A stretch of 64,000 nt of DNA, taken from positions 186,001 to 250,000 of the forward strand of contig JAJZIR010000001.1 in NCBI GenBank assembly GCA_021810505.1, in the 5' to 3' direction. The position numbers and the translations under genes are program-made. Of this stretch, positions 38,233 through 48,842 are shown piece by piece. Origin of the DNA: a bacterium (GTDB lineage Bacteria; Deinococcota; Deinococci; Deinococcales; Deinococcaceae). A model generated the notes under the pieces. It did no database searches. It was not told where the DNA came from and worked only from the letters and a program-made list of their open reading frames with translations. The first letter of the stretch is position 1. Each line of letters starts with the position of its first letter.

Positions 38233-40086
38233 GTGCTGCCCGTCTACCTCCTGCCGCTGCTGCCCTTCTTGGGGTTTTTGGTCCTGATCCTATTCGGTCG
38301 CCGCTTTCCCGGGCCGCTTGCCGGCGCCTTGGCCAGCGCGCTGGTCGGTTTGGCCTTCGTGGTCGCGCTGATCGATTTCTTCTCGGTCCGTTCGGTGCCG
38401 ATGCACGAGCTGCTCTGGAGCTGGCTGCCCGGGATCGGCGGCAAGGGACACAACTTGGAGATCGGATTCTACCTGGACCGGCTTTCCTCGCTGATGACCC
38501 TGGTCGTGACCGGAGTCGGCTTTCTGATCCACGTCTTCTCCATCGGGTACATGGAGCACGACCCCAGGTTTCCGCGCTTCTTCGCTTTCCTCAATTTCTT
38601 CGTCGCCCTGATGCTGATCCTGGTTCTGGCCGACTCCTACCCCTTGATGTTCGTGGGTTGGGAGGGGGTAGGCGTGGCTTCCTACCTGTTGATCGGCTTC
38701 TGGTTCGAGGGCAAGATCAACGCCAACGCTGCCAGGAAGGCTTTCGTGATGAACCGGATCGGCGACTTGGGTTTCTTGCTGGGGATCTTCCTGATCTTCC
38801 GCCAGTACGGGACCACTGTCCTGCCCAGCTTGGCCAAGATGCCGATCAAGACCGACTCGGCGCTGGAGCTGATCTGCCTGTTCCTGCTGGTCGGCGCGAT
38901 CGGGAAGAGCGCGCAGCTCCCTCTGACCACCTGGTTGGCCGACGCCATGGCCGGGCCCACCCCGGTATCGGCTCTGATCCACGCCGCCACCATGGTCACC
39001 GCTGGGGTGTACCTGGTGGCCCGCAGCCACTTCTTCTTCTCGCAGGCCCCGGTGGCCAGCAGCTGGGTGGCTTGGGTGGGCGGACTGACTGCGCTCTACG
39101 GCGCGCTGTCGGCTATGAACCAGTACGACATCAAGAAGATTCTGGCCTACTCCACCATCTCCCAGCTGGGCTACATGTTCATGGCTGTCGGGGTGGGCGC
39201 GTATTGGGCTGGCATGTACCATCTGGTCACCCATGCCTTCTTCAAGGCGCTGCTGTTTCTGGCGGCGGGCAGCGTCATCCACGCGCTGCAAGGCGAGCAG
39301 GACACCCGCAAGATGGGGGGGTTGGCCAAGACCATGCCGCTGACCGGGGCGGTGGGCCTGATCGCAGTCTTGGCCATCTCTGGGATCCCGCCGTTCTCTG
39401 GCTTCTTCTCCAAGGAAGCCATCTTGGGGGCCTCCTTCGCCTACAGCCCTTGGCTCTGGGCAGTCGGGACCTTCACCGCCCTGCTCACCGCCTTCTATAT
39501 GCTGCGCTGGTACCTGCTGGTTTTCTCTGGTACCTACCGCGGCCAAGCCCATCCCCACGAATCCGGGCCGGTGATGGCTGTGCCGCTGGTCGCCTTGGCC
39601 ATCTTGGCGGCTCTGGGCGGTGTGATTGGCCCCCAGCTCTTGGGCAGCAACTGGCTGGAGAATTATCTGAAGCCGGTGTTGGGTTTACCTTCCCTGCACA
39701 ACCCGGCCACGACCGAGCTCAGCTTGATCGCTATCGCGGTGCTCCTGGCTCTGCTGGGTTTCCTGTGGGCTTACCTGCGCTACCGCTCGGGCCGGCTCAC
39801 CGATCTGCGGGGTTTTGGCCCCATCTCGGCCAAGGCACTCTACCTAGATGACCTCTATGCCGGCTCGGTAGCCAGCCCCAGTAAGGCGATTTCTGGCGCT
39901 CTAGAGCGGACGGACCGAGTCTTCGGTGGAGGTATGAGCGCGACCGGCGAAGTGCTCACCGAACCGGGCCGCTGGACCAACCTGTGGCAGAGCGGCTTTG
40001 TGCGGGTTTACGCCCTCTCCATGCTGCTGGGTACCCTGCTGCTGGTGCTCTACTTGGCAGTCCGGATGCTGGGAGGTAGCCTGTGA
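38233..40086 (+). CDS. nuoL: NADH-quinone oxidoreductase subunit L
   Basis: A 617-residue antiporter-like subunit with the long lateral helix. Markers: MEHDPRFPRFFAFLNFF, FVGWEGVGVASYLLIGFWFE (about 140-159, the essential Glu), AFVMNRIGDLGFLLG, KSAQLPLTTWLADAMAGPTPVSALIHAATMVTAGVYL region (about 218-255, key Lys) and SKEAILGASF. I start it at the GTG after GAAAGG, two bases past nuoK; the frame upstream lies inside nuoK. Overlaps nuoM by 4 bp. Confidence 0.95.
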   Translation: MLPVYLLPLLPFLGFLVLILFGRRFPGPLAGALASALVGLAFVVALIDFFSVRSVPMHELLWSWLPGIGGKGHNLEIGFYLDRLSSLMTLVVTGVGFLIHVFSIGYMEHDPRFPRFFAFLNFFVALMLILVLADSYPLMFVGWEGVGVASYLLIGFWFEGKINANAARKAFVMNRIGDLGFLLGIFLIFRQYGTTVLPSLAKMPIKTDSALELICLFLLVGAIGKSAQLPLTTWLADAMAGPTPVSALIHAATMVTAGVYLVARSHFFFSQAPVASSWVAWVGGLTALYGALSAMNQYDIKKILAYSTISQLGYMFMAVGVGAYWAGMYHLVTHAFFKALLFLAAGSVIHALQGEQDTRKMGGLAKTMPLTGAVGLIAVLAISGIPPFSGFFSKEAILGASFAYSPWLWAVGTFTALLTAFYMLRWYLLVFSGTYRGQAHPHESGPVMAVPLVALAILAALGGVIGPQLLGSNWLENYLKPVLGLPSLHNPATTELSLIAIAVLLALLGFLWAYLRYRSGRLTDLRGFGPISAKALYLDDLYAGSVASPSKAISGALERTDRVFGGGMSATGEVLTEPGRWTNLWQSGFVRVYALSMLLGTLLLVLYLAVRMLGGSL

Positions 40087-41516
40087 TCAGCGTCTTCCTG
40101 TTTTTGCCCTTGTTGGGGGCGCTGCTGGTGTCGCTGGCGTCCAAGCCGGCCAAGTTTCCTCTGGCTTGGCTGTTCGCGGCGGCTACCTTGATCCTGGCCC
40201 TAGCGCTGTGGGTGGCTGGGCCGACTTCGGTCAGCCTCCCCTGGGTTCCCGCCCTGGGCCTGACCTACTCGCTGTCCATGGGTGGGGTGAGCACCCTGCT
40301 GGCGGTGATCGCCGCGTTCATGACCCTGCTGGCGGTGATCTATGCCGGGGCCAAGGTGGAAGGTGGCCCCGGCATGCTGGCCTTGGTCCTGGCGATGGAG
40401 AGCGGCTTGTTGGGCATCTTCCTCTCCAGGGATCTGCTGCTCTTCTATGTCTTCTTCGAGTTCACCCTGCTGCCCTCCCTGCTGCTGCTGGCCCGCTTCG
40501 GCGGGCAGGACCGCCTCAGAGCCCTGATCGCCTTCGGCATCTACACCACCATCGGGTCGCTGTTCATGCTGGTGGCGATTATCGCCCTGCGCAGCGCCAG
40601 CGGCGCGCCGACCTTCGCGCTCAGCGCTATCTTGCAGGCCACCGCCAAGCACGCCCTATCCGGGACTGCGCAGCGCTGGCTGTTCCTGGGATTTCTGGCC
40701 GCCTTTGCGGTCAAGCTCCCTATCTTCCCGCTGCACGCCTGGATGCCGGATTACCACCAGCAAAATCACCCCAGCGGCGTGGCCGACGTGATGGGTACTC
40801 TCTACAAGGTAGGGGGCTACGGCATCTACCGTTTTGCCTTGCCGCTCTTCCCCAAAGCTGCGGCGGACTTCCAGTTGGTCCTGATGGCTCTCGCCGCCTT
40901 TAGCACCCTGTACTTCGCCTGGATCGCCTTTCACCAGAGCGACTACAAGCGCATCCTGGCCTACGCTGGGCTCAGCCACATGGGCCTGGTGGCCCTGGGC
41001 CTGTTCAGCCTCAACCCGGTGGCGATCACCGGCAGCATGTTCCTCTTGGCCTTCCAGAACGTCTACACCGGCAGTTTGTTTCTGGCGGTGGGGATGCTGT
41101 GGTCCAGAGTCGGCTCGCTCAGCCCCGACCAGGGCGGTCTGATGGTGGACGCCCCCGTCCTCTCCGGCCTGACCATGGTGCTGTGGTTCGGCGCCATCGC
41201 CGTGCCGGGGTTGGTGGGTTTCGTCGGCGAGTTCAGCGTGCTGCTGGGCAGCTACCAGGTCAACCCCTGGCTGGCTTTCATCGCTGGCCTCTCGATCATC
41301 GCCGCGGGTTCTTACGCGCTCTTCGCCTACCAGCGCAGTTTCTGGGAGGCTAGGCCCGAGGGCCGGCCGAAAGTCCCGGACTTGGGCGTTCTGGAAGGTA
41401 CCCTGCTCGGGATCTCGGTGGTGGTAGTGGGTTTGTTCGGCATCTACACCCAGCCTGCCCTGCGGCTGATCCAGCCAGGAGTCCTGGCGCTCGGCCACCT
41501 GATCGGAGTCGCCTGA
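40083..41516 (+). CDS. nuoM: NADH-quinone oxidoreductase subunit M
   Basis: A 477-residue antiporter-like proton-pumping subunit. Markers: LLLFYVFFEFTLLPSLLLLARFGG (about 120-143, essential Glu), AFAVKLPIFPLHAWMPDYHQQNHPSGVADVMGTLYKVGGYG (key Lys, His; about 212-252, described as a region), AYAGLSHMGLVALGLF and PGLVGFVGEFSVLLG. GTG start overlapping nuoL; the stop shares a base with the nuoN ATG (TGATG). Confidence 0.95.
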   Translation: MISVFLFLPLLGALLVSLASKPAKFPLAWLFAAATLILALALWVAGPTSVSLPWVPALGLTYSLSMGGVSTLLAVIAAFMTLLAVIYAGAKVEGGPGMLALVLAMESGLLGIFLSRDLLLFYVFFEFTLLPSLLLLARFGGQDRLRALIAFGIYTTIGSLFMLVAIIALRSASGAPTFALSAILQATAKHALSGTAQRWLFLGFLAAFAVKLPIFPLHAWMPDYHQQNHPSGVADVMGTLYKVGGYGIYRFALPLFPKAAADFQLVLMALAAFSTLYFAWIAFHQSDYKRILAYAGLSHMGLVALGLFSLNPVAITGSMFLLAFQNVYTGSLFLAVGMLWSRVGSLSPDQGGLMVDAPVLSGLTMVLWFGAIAVPGLVGFVGEFSVLLGSYQVNPWLAFIAGLSIIAAGSYALFAYQRSFWEARPEGRPKVPDLGVLEGTLLGISVVVVGLFGIYTQPALRLIQPGVLALGHLIGVA

Positions 41517-42940
41517 TGCCGCTTCCCCATATCAGCGTGATGCTGCTGTTGCCTTTCATCATCTTGCTGCTCACCACCGCTGCCTGTACGGCGCTGGGTT
41601 TCTTGGTGCACCGGCAAGCGGTGACCTGGACCGCCATGGCTGGCCTGATCATCACGGCGGCCAGCCTGATTCCCCTGTGGGACCGCCACCTCAGCAGCTT
41701 TGGGGGCGCCCTGCTCGGTGACCCCTTTGGGATCGCTCTCAGCCTGGTCATCCTCCTGGGCGCGCTCCTGGCCCTGCTGTCCAGCCTGGACTCGGCCAAG
41801 CGCAGCTCCCTGAGTTTCCCGGAATATGACCTGATGCTGCTCCTGGGCGTGCTGGGGAGCGTGCTGCTGGCCATGGCCGGCAACCTGATCGTTCTGCTGA
41901 TCGGCCTGGAGATTATGAGCCTCTCGGCCTACGTCTTGGCCACTTTGCAGGCCTCCCGCAGCAGCGAAGAGGCTGGCATGAAATACTTCCTGCTCGGCGC
42001 GGTGGGCAGCGCGGTGCTGATCTACGGGATCGCCCTGGTCTACGGAGCTACCGGCCACTTCGGCCTTTCTGGGATCGCGGCCGCCCTGGGCCACGCCGCG
42101 GCCAGCAACCTGCCGGTCTTGCTGCTCGGCACGCTGATGCTGTTGGTCGGTTTCGGTTTCAAGGTCGCGCTGGTGCCCTTCCACCAGTGGACTCCGGATG
42201 TCTACAGCGGCTCGCCGACCCTGGTGACGCTGTACATGAGCGTGGTGATCAAGACCGCCGCCTTTGCTGGATTGATCCGGGTCTTTCAGATGGCCCTGAG
42301 CGGCGTGCACGGCTGGGTGATTCCGGCCGAGGTGATCATCGCCCTCACCCTCATCCTGGGGAACTTCGCCGCCCTGCGCGAGGAGAATTTCAAGCGGATG
42401 CTGGCCTACTCGGCGGTGGCCCACAGCGGGTATCTGGCTCTGGCCTTGGTCGCCAAGTCCTCGCTGGCTGAGCCGGCCCTAATCTACTACCTGCTCACCT
42501 ACACCCTGATGAACGCCGGCGCCTTCGCGGTAGTCGCTGTTCTGCAGCGGGACGACAGCGGCGTGACCATCTCCGACTTGCGCGGCCTCTACAGCCGCAG
42601 ACCGGGTCTGGCGGTGGCTCTGGCCGCTCTGCTGGCTTCGCTCAGCGGCCTGCCCCCCTTCGCCGGATTTTTCGGAAAATTCGTGCTGTTCTCGGCTGCC
42701 CTGCAGAGCGGTTTCGTGGGCCTCACCGTGATCGCCGCGGTGACCAGCATGGCTGCGCTGTTCTACTACCTGCGCCCGGCCGCTCTGATGTTCTTCTCGG
42801 AACCAGCCCAGACTCCCCAGCTTCCGGCTGCGCCCCGCCAATACAGCGCGGTGGCTGTCTGGGTGGCGGTGGGGGGGACGCTGCTGATCGGCGTGCTCCC
42901 CAACCTGGTGATGCAGCTGCTGCAACGGCCGTTGACCTGA
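41516..42940 (+). CDS. nuoN: NADH-quinone oxidoreductase subunit N
   Basis: A 474-residue antiporter-like subunit, last of the operon. Markers: NLIVLLIGLEIMSLSAYVLA (about 122-141, essential Glu), GMKYFLLGAVGSAVLIYG, FGFKVALVPFHQWTPDVYSGSPTLVT (about 213-238, key Lys), KRMLAYSAVAHSGYLAL and LSGLPPFAGFFGKFVLF. ATG overlapping the nuoM stop. The next gene begins only 6 bp later, so read-through transcription is likely. Confidence 0.95.
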   Translation: MPLPHISVMLLLPFIILLLTTAACTALGFLVHRQAVTWTAMAGLIITAASLIPLWDRHLSSFGGALLGDPFGIALSLVILLGALLALLSSLDSAKRSSLSFPEYDLMLLLGVLGSVLLAMAGNLIVLLIGLEIMSLSAYVLATLQASRSSEEAGMKYFLLGAVGSAVLIYGIALVYGATGHFGLSGIAAALGHAAASNLPVLLLGTLMLLVGFGFKVALVPFHQWTPDVYSGSPTLVTLYMSVVIKTAAFAGLIRVFQMALSGVHGWVIPAEVIIALTLILGNFAALREENFKRMLAYSAVAHSGYLALALVAKSSLAEPALIYYLLTYTLMNAGAFAVVAVLQRDDSGVTISDLRGLYSRRPGLAVALAALLASLSGLPPFAGFFGKFVLFSAALQSGFVGLTVIAAVTSMAALFYYLRPAALMFFSEPAQTPQLPAAPRQYSAVAVWVAVGGTLLIGVLPNLVMQLLQRPLT

Positions 42941-42946
42941 GCGCGC

Positions 42947-44815
<1,869 letters not shown>

Positions 44816-44852
44816 GCGCCTCGGATCCCTTCCCAGCTTTCCCGCTTCGCCG

Positions 44853-44858
44853 TACACT
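44853..44858 (+). promoter_or_regulatory. Leaderless -10 box of the downstream membrane protein
   Basis: TACACT, 7 nt before the ATG at 44866, located just after the ABC-F gene. Confidence 0.5.
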
Positions 44859-44865
44859 GCAGGGT

Positions 44866-45543
44866 ATGCTGCCTCCCCTCCGCGTCTTGGCTCTGTCTTG
44901 GAGGCGGTTCAACCGCTACCTGTTGCCGATGGTCGGGTCGACCCTGCTGATTCTGGCCCTGTCGATCTTCTCGCTGGGGATTCTGTTTGGCCCCCTGATG
45001 ACCGGTTTCCAACAGGCTACGCTGAAAACCCGCGGTGGTGGGCCCTGGTCTCTGGCCACGGTATTCTCCTACCTGGCGTGGCGCACCGTGGCCATGGGGA
45101 TTTTCGTGAACTTGCCGGCACTTCTGAGCCTGCTCTTGCCTTCCGGAAAAACTCCAGGCGGCTCCCTGGCCGGCTGGGTGTTGGCCCTGGGGATCGCGAT
45201 CGCCTGGGATTTTTTGACTTTCTACGGGACGGTTCTGATCGGAGAGTTCTCCAGCCTGGGTTCAGCGCTGCGAGCTAACCTGGCGCTGATGGCCCGAGGC
45301 GGTTGGGTCAATCACTTCTGGCTGTTCCTCGCCGCGGGCCTGCTCACCTGGCTGAGCGAGTGGCCACTCCGCTTCTTCCTGGGTCCCAAAGGCCTAAGGG
45401 GCCCCGCTGACCTGCTGCTGGTCTACTTGGTCGCCGATCTGCTGTTTACCACCTACCTGCAACTGCTCAGCCCGGTCGCCTTGGAGCTGCTCCGCCCCGA
45501 GCCGGTCACTCGGGGTCCGGGTCTGAGCGACCAGACCCGGTAA
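44866..45543 (+). CDS. Integral membrane protein of unknown function
   Basis: A 225-residue protein with about five to six hydrophobic segments (near 18-45, 68-95, 106-130, 150-172, 185-215). No motif that I recognise. The ATG is chosen because TACACT stands 7 nt before it; a GTG at 44812, overlapping the ABC-F stop, would add 18 residues and is the alternative. The C-terminus is arginine-rich. Its last 91 bp overlap the end of the convergent methyltransferase gene, an unusually long tail-to-tail overlap. Confidence 0.75.
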   Translation: MLPPLRVLALSWRRFNRYLLPMVGSTLLILALSIFSLGILFGPLMTGFQQATLKTRGGGPWSLATVFSYLAWRTVAMGIFVNLPALLSLLLPSGKTPGGSLAGWVLALGIAIAWDFLTFYGTVLIGEFSSLGSALRANLALMARGGWVNHFWLFLAAGLLTWLSEWPLRFFLGPKGLRGPADLLLVYLVADLLFTTYLQLLSPVALELLRPEPVTRGPGLSDQTR

Positions 45544-46586
45544 CGGCCGTCGGTGGCCAGTTCCGACCAGTCCCCCAGCTCGCTCAGGCGCTTGGGGTAA
45601 GGCAGAAAGGCGTTGGCTACCATCAGGACCTCCTCGCAGCAGCAGCTGGCTTGCTCTAGGAAACGGAGCCCCAGGTTCAGAGATAGCTGGCTGCCCTGGT
45701 GGAAGGGGGGGTTGATCAGGGCTAGATCGAAGCGGCTACCGGCTGGGAGCTCCGAGCAGATATCGCTGTGCAGGCAGGTTCCGGTCAGACCGGAGGCGAT
45801 TAGGGTCTGCTGGCTGCTGCGCACCGCTGCTAGGTCGTCATCGAGCAGCACGGCCGCTGCGCCGGCCTGAGCCGCACAGGCCCCCAGGATCCCGCTGCCG
45901 CTTCCTAGGTCCAAGACCCGCAACCCTTCCAGCCTCCCCTTGACCGCGGACAGCAGCAGCGCGCTGCCCGGATCCGTACCGGATTGCCCGAAGACCCCCG
46001 GCAAGGTGCAGACCGTGAGGCCGCGCTCGCTGCGGTAACTCCAGGGAACCTGCACCTCCCCCAGAGGTAGCGGTTCGCTGCAGCGGGCTATTCTGAGTCC
46101 CTGAGAGCGGCGCACCACCTCACAGCGCGCGAAGCGCTCGCCTGCCCACTCCAGGTAGCGGCTGAAGCCTCGGCGCTGCTCGCCGGCCAGCAGGCAGCGC
46201 CCGCTCGGCGCGGTGCAGCGCGCCGCTGCGTCCAGGACCTGTGCGACGGCGGCGTTGCCTAGGTGGGCCGGCAGGATGGCTAGGCTCAGATCGTAGCGCC
46301 CTTCTAGATCCCAGGGCAGAGCGGCCAGGGCGTTCAGTCCGTTGCGCGCGGCTGCGTTCAGCGCAGCTTTGGAGCGCTCTACCAGCTGCGGAGGCCGGGG
46401 CAGGATTTTGGCCAGCAGGCCGCTCTGGGCGCTGAGGTCCAGGGCGCTGCCTCCCGGCTCCTCTAGGACCTGTTCGGCTAACAGCAGCTGCAGGGCGGAG
46501 AGCTCCGGGTATCCCAGCAGGCCAGGGGAGGTCCACAGCTCCCCCCCGCCCAAGCGCTCTGGTAGCTGGAGGAAGTGTCCGTCCAC
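45453..46586 (-). CDS. Class I methyltransferase, RsmC-like
   Basis: A 377-residue protein built like RsmC (16S rRNA guanine-N2 methyltransferase): a degenerate N-terminal methyltransferase-like half (about 1-175) and a catalytic C-terminal half with VLDLGSGSGILGACAAQAG (motif I, about 222), AVLLDDDLAAV, and the target-base motif ALINPPFHQG (about 283). AdoMet-dependent methylation of rRNA or tRNA guanine is likely; the exact base is not determinable. I start at the GTG 6 nt after TAACAT (leaderless pattern); a GTG two codons upstream also exists. The final 25 residues are an unusual extension read through the neighbouring gene's end. Confidence 0.83.
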   Translation of the reverse strand: MDGHFLQLPERLGGGELWTSPGLLGYPELSALQLLLAEQVLEEPGGSALDLSAQSGLLAKILPRPPQLVERSKAALNAAARNGLNALAALPWDLEGRYDLSLAILPAHLGNAAVAQVLDAAARCTAPSGRCLLAGEQRRGFSRYLEWAGERFARCEVVRRSQGLRIARCSEPLPLGEVQVPWSYRSERGLTVCTLPGVFGQSGTDPGSALLLSAVKGRLEGLRVLDLGSGSGILGACAAQAGAAAVLLDDDLAAVRSSQQTLIASGLTGTCLHSDICSELPAGSRFDLALINPPFHQGSQLSLNLGLRFLEQASCCCEEVLMVANAFLPYPKRLSELGDWSELATDGRYRVWSLRPGPRVTGSGRSSSKATGLSSCR

Positions 46587-46592
46587 CCCCAC

Positions 46593-46598
46593 ATGTTA
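46593..46598 (-). promoter_or_regulatory. Candidate leaderless -10 box of the RsmC-like gene
   Basis: TAACAT on the minus strand, 6 nt before the GTG at 46586. Confidence 0.45.
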
Positions 46599-46695
46599 AC
46601 CGGCCACAGCGGCTAGTCGACCCTGCGCAGCGTGCTACAGTGGACTGTGCGAGGGGACTGGCCAGTCGGGAGGGGCGCTGCCCCCCAGGTAGCTG

Positions 46696-47088
46696 TTGCA
46701 GCAGCCTGAGCTGAGCGGTCCAGCCGCAGCGGCGGGGGCCTGTCCCCGCTGCCAAGGGAGCGGCGTCCCCTTGTCTTCCCTTCCCCCTGCTTCTAGGCCC
46801 CCGCCGCTGCGCTTCCCGCCAAGGCCGGCGCGTTCTTGGCCGGCCTTGGCGGGATTGTTGGCCCTGGAGCTGCTTTTGGCTCTTCTGACGCCCCTTTCAG
46901 GCCGTGGCGCTCTGGGAATCGCCGCCGTCACCCTTGCCTTGGCCGGCCTGGGCTGGCTCCGGGTTGCAGCGGTCCGCAGCTACAACAGCCGGGTCTGGCC
47001 CCAGCGGCTGCGCCGCTGGCAGCAGACGCTGGTCTGCAGCCGCTGCGGCCAAGTTTGGGCTGATTCTGGAGAACAACCGCAGCCTTGA
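46696..47088 (+). CDS. Small membrane protein with split zinc-ribbon cysteines
   Basis: A 130-residue protein of unknown function. The N-terminus has CPRCQGSG (about 16-23) and the C-terminus CSRCGQVW (about 113-120), with two hydrophobic segments between them (about 48-66 and 71-88). The two CxxC knuckles could come together on the cytoplasmic side as one zinc ribbon. The frame opens at a TAG at 46690, so only TTG 46696 or CTG 46693 can start it, with a weak AGGT upstream; TACAGT at 46633-46638 could be its -10. Convergent with the lipoprotein gene. Confidence 0.6.
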   Translation: MQQPELSGPAAAAGACPRCQGSGVPLSSLPPASRPPPLRFPPRPARSWPALAGLLALELLLALLTPLSGRGALGIAAVTLALAGLGWLRVAAVRSYNSRVWPQRLRRWQQTLVCSRCGQVWADSGEQPQP

Positions 47089-47098
47089 CCCCGTCCGC

Positions 47099-47776
47099 TC
47101 AAGGTTGGAAAGCCACTAGGGTGGTGGTCACGGCTGGTACCGGCCCCTGCAGGCGGCTTATCTGCTCTACCAGTCCAACCCGTTCGGAGTAGTAGCTGGT
47201 GACGAGCACCGTTTCCCGAAAAGGAACGGCTTGCCCCGCCGCCTGCTCGGTCCCAGAGAACAGCTCCGTCGACTTCACCTCCTCGCTTTCGAAGCTGCCG
47301 GCCGGTGTGCTTACCCGTTTTTCGCCCACGACCACACTGGTGACGGTGACAGTAGCCTTGAGTCCGACCGAGACGTTCCCGGACTGACTCTGGCTGCGCA
47401 CGGCGTAGCTGTAGCGCCAGCGCAAGCCTACTCTCCAGGGGCCGGCCGGCAACAAGACACCTTGGATGGGGCCGGTCTTGAACTGACTGGTCACCGTCGG
47501 GTTGCCGAGGAGAATGCCTCCCCGGACGCTGCTGATCCCGGCGGCGTTGCACAGCAGCTCGGTCTTGAGCGTGCTGTGCGGCGTCGTCTCTCGGAGGGTG
47601 ATATCGCCAGATTTCACCGAAGTGACCTCGACGGAGAGCCCTGAGGATTTTCCGGAGGAGCTGACCGCGTAGCGGGAGATCTGCCCAGGGGCTGCGGGAT
47701 AGTAGGGGACCGAGCAGCCCATGGAGACAGCGCTCAGGAATAGGCCGCCGACCAGCAAGGGATGGATTCGGGCCAT
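47099..47776 (-). CDS. Lipoprotein of unknown function
   Basis: A 225-residue exported lipoprotein: signal MARIHPLLVGGLFLSAVSMGC with lipobox VSMG-Cys21, cleaved before Cys. The mature part is beta-rich with alternating polar and hydrophobic residues and features such as SVGLKATVTVTSVVVGEKRV, TPAGSFESEEVKST and SYYSERVGLVEQIS, reminiscent of DUF3108-type envelope beta proteins where a secreted domain follows the thread T-P-A-G-x-F/Y. That resemblance is only suggestive. ATG 6 nt after TATACT, so leaderless. Confidence 0.8.
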   Translation of the reverse strand: MARIHPLLVGGLFLSAVSMGCSVPYYPAAPGQISRYAVSSSGKSSGLSVEVTSVKSGDITLRETTPHSTLKTELLCNAAGISSVRGGILLGNPTVTSQFKTGPIQGVLLPAGPWRVGLRWRYSYAVRSQSQSGNVSVGLKATVTVTSVVVGEKRVSTPAGSFESEEVKSTELFSGTEQAAGQAVPFRETVLVTSYYSERVGLVEQISRLQGPVPAVTTTLVAFQP

Positions 47777-47782
47777 GCTGGG

Positions 47783-47788
47783 AGTATA
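47783..47788 (-). promoter_or_regulatory. Leaderless -10 box of the lipoprotein gene
   Basis: TATACT on the minus strand, exactly 6 nt before the ATG; five of six consensus bases. Confidence 0.6.
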
Positions 47789-47828
47789 CAGCCGCGCCTG
47801 CTCGGGCGCTATGACATATCAAGAAAAA

Positions 47829-47880
47829 AATCACTACCTAGGAAATATCATGAAATTATTCACTACTAATCGGCCAATTG
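47829..47880. repeat. AT-rich intergenic element, copy 1
   Basis: An AT-rich stretch at the 3' end of truB (the last truB codons lie inside it). It aligns over about 52 bp, with one gap and roughly 63% identity, with 59530-59580: shared words are TCAC-x-A, TAGG-AATATC, TGAA and TTCACTA. Its function is unknown. No coding potential beyond the truB tail. Confidence 0.45.
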
Positions 47881-48773
47881 CGCAGGGGACGGAGCTGATA
47901 CCCGTCCCCCTGGACGATTCCGATGAGCCCCTCTGGTCCGTAGGCTAAGAATACCCCGCTGCGGCTAGCTGCCACCTGCAAACCTCGCCGCAAGCTCTCG
48001 GCCTGCGCTGCGCTGAGCTGCAGAGTGTCCATCCCCAGCGCTGCGGCCGGCGAGAGCGCCCGCTCCGGATGGAAATCTTCCAGGAGCTGGGCTTGCTCTA
48101 GGCCGACTTGGCCGGAGCGCAACCGGACCAGACCGCCCAGATGGGCGGTCGTACCTAGGCGGGCGGCCAAGTCGGCGGCCAAGACGCGGACGTAGGTGCC
48201 GCTGCTCACCTGGTAGCGGACCAGCAGGGTGGGGAAGCGGCCCAAGGCAGGGGGGAGGCGGGGCTGAGAGGCCAGCTCCTTGGGAAGCTCTCGCTCGGCC
48301 GCCCCTAAGTCCGAGTAGAGCCCGACCAGTTCGGCGGCCAGCACTTCCACGCGGCGCGGCGCCAACTCTAGCTCCTTACCGGAGCGGGCTGCCCGGTGGG
48401 CGGTCTGCCCCCCAGACTTGACCGCGCTGTAGGCCGGTGGAGTCTGCAGCTGCCAACCCAGCTGCCCCTGGAGGGCCGCAGCAGCCTGCTCCCGAGTCGG
48501 GCTAGGGACGGCTTTCGCCGAGAGCAGCGGCCCCTCGGCGTCCAGGGTGACCGTGCTGCCCCCCAGGCAGATCCAGGCTAGGTATTCCTTGGAGTGACCC
48601 ACCAGGTAGGGGACTGCCCGGGTCCAAGGCCCGCTGCAGACCAACAGCAGCCCAGTGGCTAAGGGGTCCAGCGTCCCGGCGTGCCCGACCTGGCGCTGAC
48701 CCAGGGTCCGCCGGATCTGCACGACTGCGCCGTGAGAGCTGAGCCCTAAGGGCTTGTCGATGGCGTAGATCAC
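47856..48773 (-). CDS. truB: tRNA pseudouridine-55 synthase
   Basis: A 305-residue enzyme that makes pseudouridine 55 in the T-loop of tRNAs. Opening MIYAIDKPLGLSSHGAV, then the catalytic aspartate in VGHAGTLDPLATGLLLV (about 34-50), YLAWICLGG, and the substrate-binding VSSGTYVRVLAADLAARLG (about 211-229); a small C-terminal PUA-like region follows. GTG start; the upstream sequence has only a weak GAG-rich ribosome site. The last codons enter the AT-rich repeat. Confidence 0.93.
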   Translation of the reverse strand: MIYAIDKPLGLSSHGAVVQIRRTLGQRQVGHAGTLDPLATGLLLVCSGPWTRAVPYLVGHSKEYLAWICLGGSTVTLDAEGPLLSAKAVPSPTREQAAAALQGQLGWQLQTPPAYSAVKSGGQTAHRAARSGKELELAPRRVEVLAAELVGLYSDLGAAERELPKELASQPRLPPALGRFPTLLVRYQVSSGTYVRVLAADLAARLGTTAHLGGLVRLRSGQVGLEQAQLLEDFHPERALSPAAALGMDTLQLSAAQAESLRRGLQVAASRSGVFLAYGPEGLIGIVQGDGYQLRPLRNWPISSE

Positions 48774-48799
48774 CGCTCTACTCTGACACGCCCGGTGAC

Positions 48800-48830
48800 A
48801 GCGTCCCCGGGGAATCTCCCCGGGGACGCT
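48800..48830. terminator. Strong hairpin downstream of hsp20
   Basis: AGCGTCCCCGGGGA, a 3-nt loop and its exact complement give a 14 bp perfect stem between the hsp20 stop and the truB start. No T-run follows on either strand, so it may stabilise the hsp20 mRNA 3' end or act as a Rho-assisted or intrinsic U-less terminator. Confidence 0.5.
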
Positions 48831-48842
48831 GGGCCGCGGCGC

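Noticed and set aside
38290-39558. A 422-codon minus-strand frame inside nuoL
   Set aside because: Glu/Gln/His-rich composition typical of reverse membrane-protein codons; nuoL is certain.
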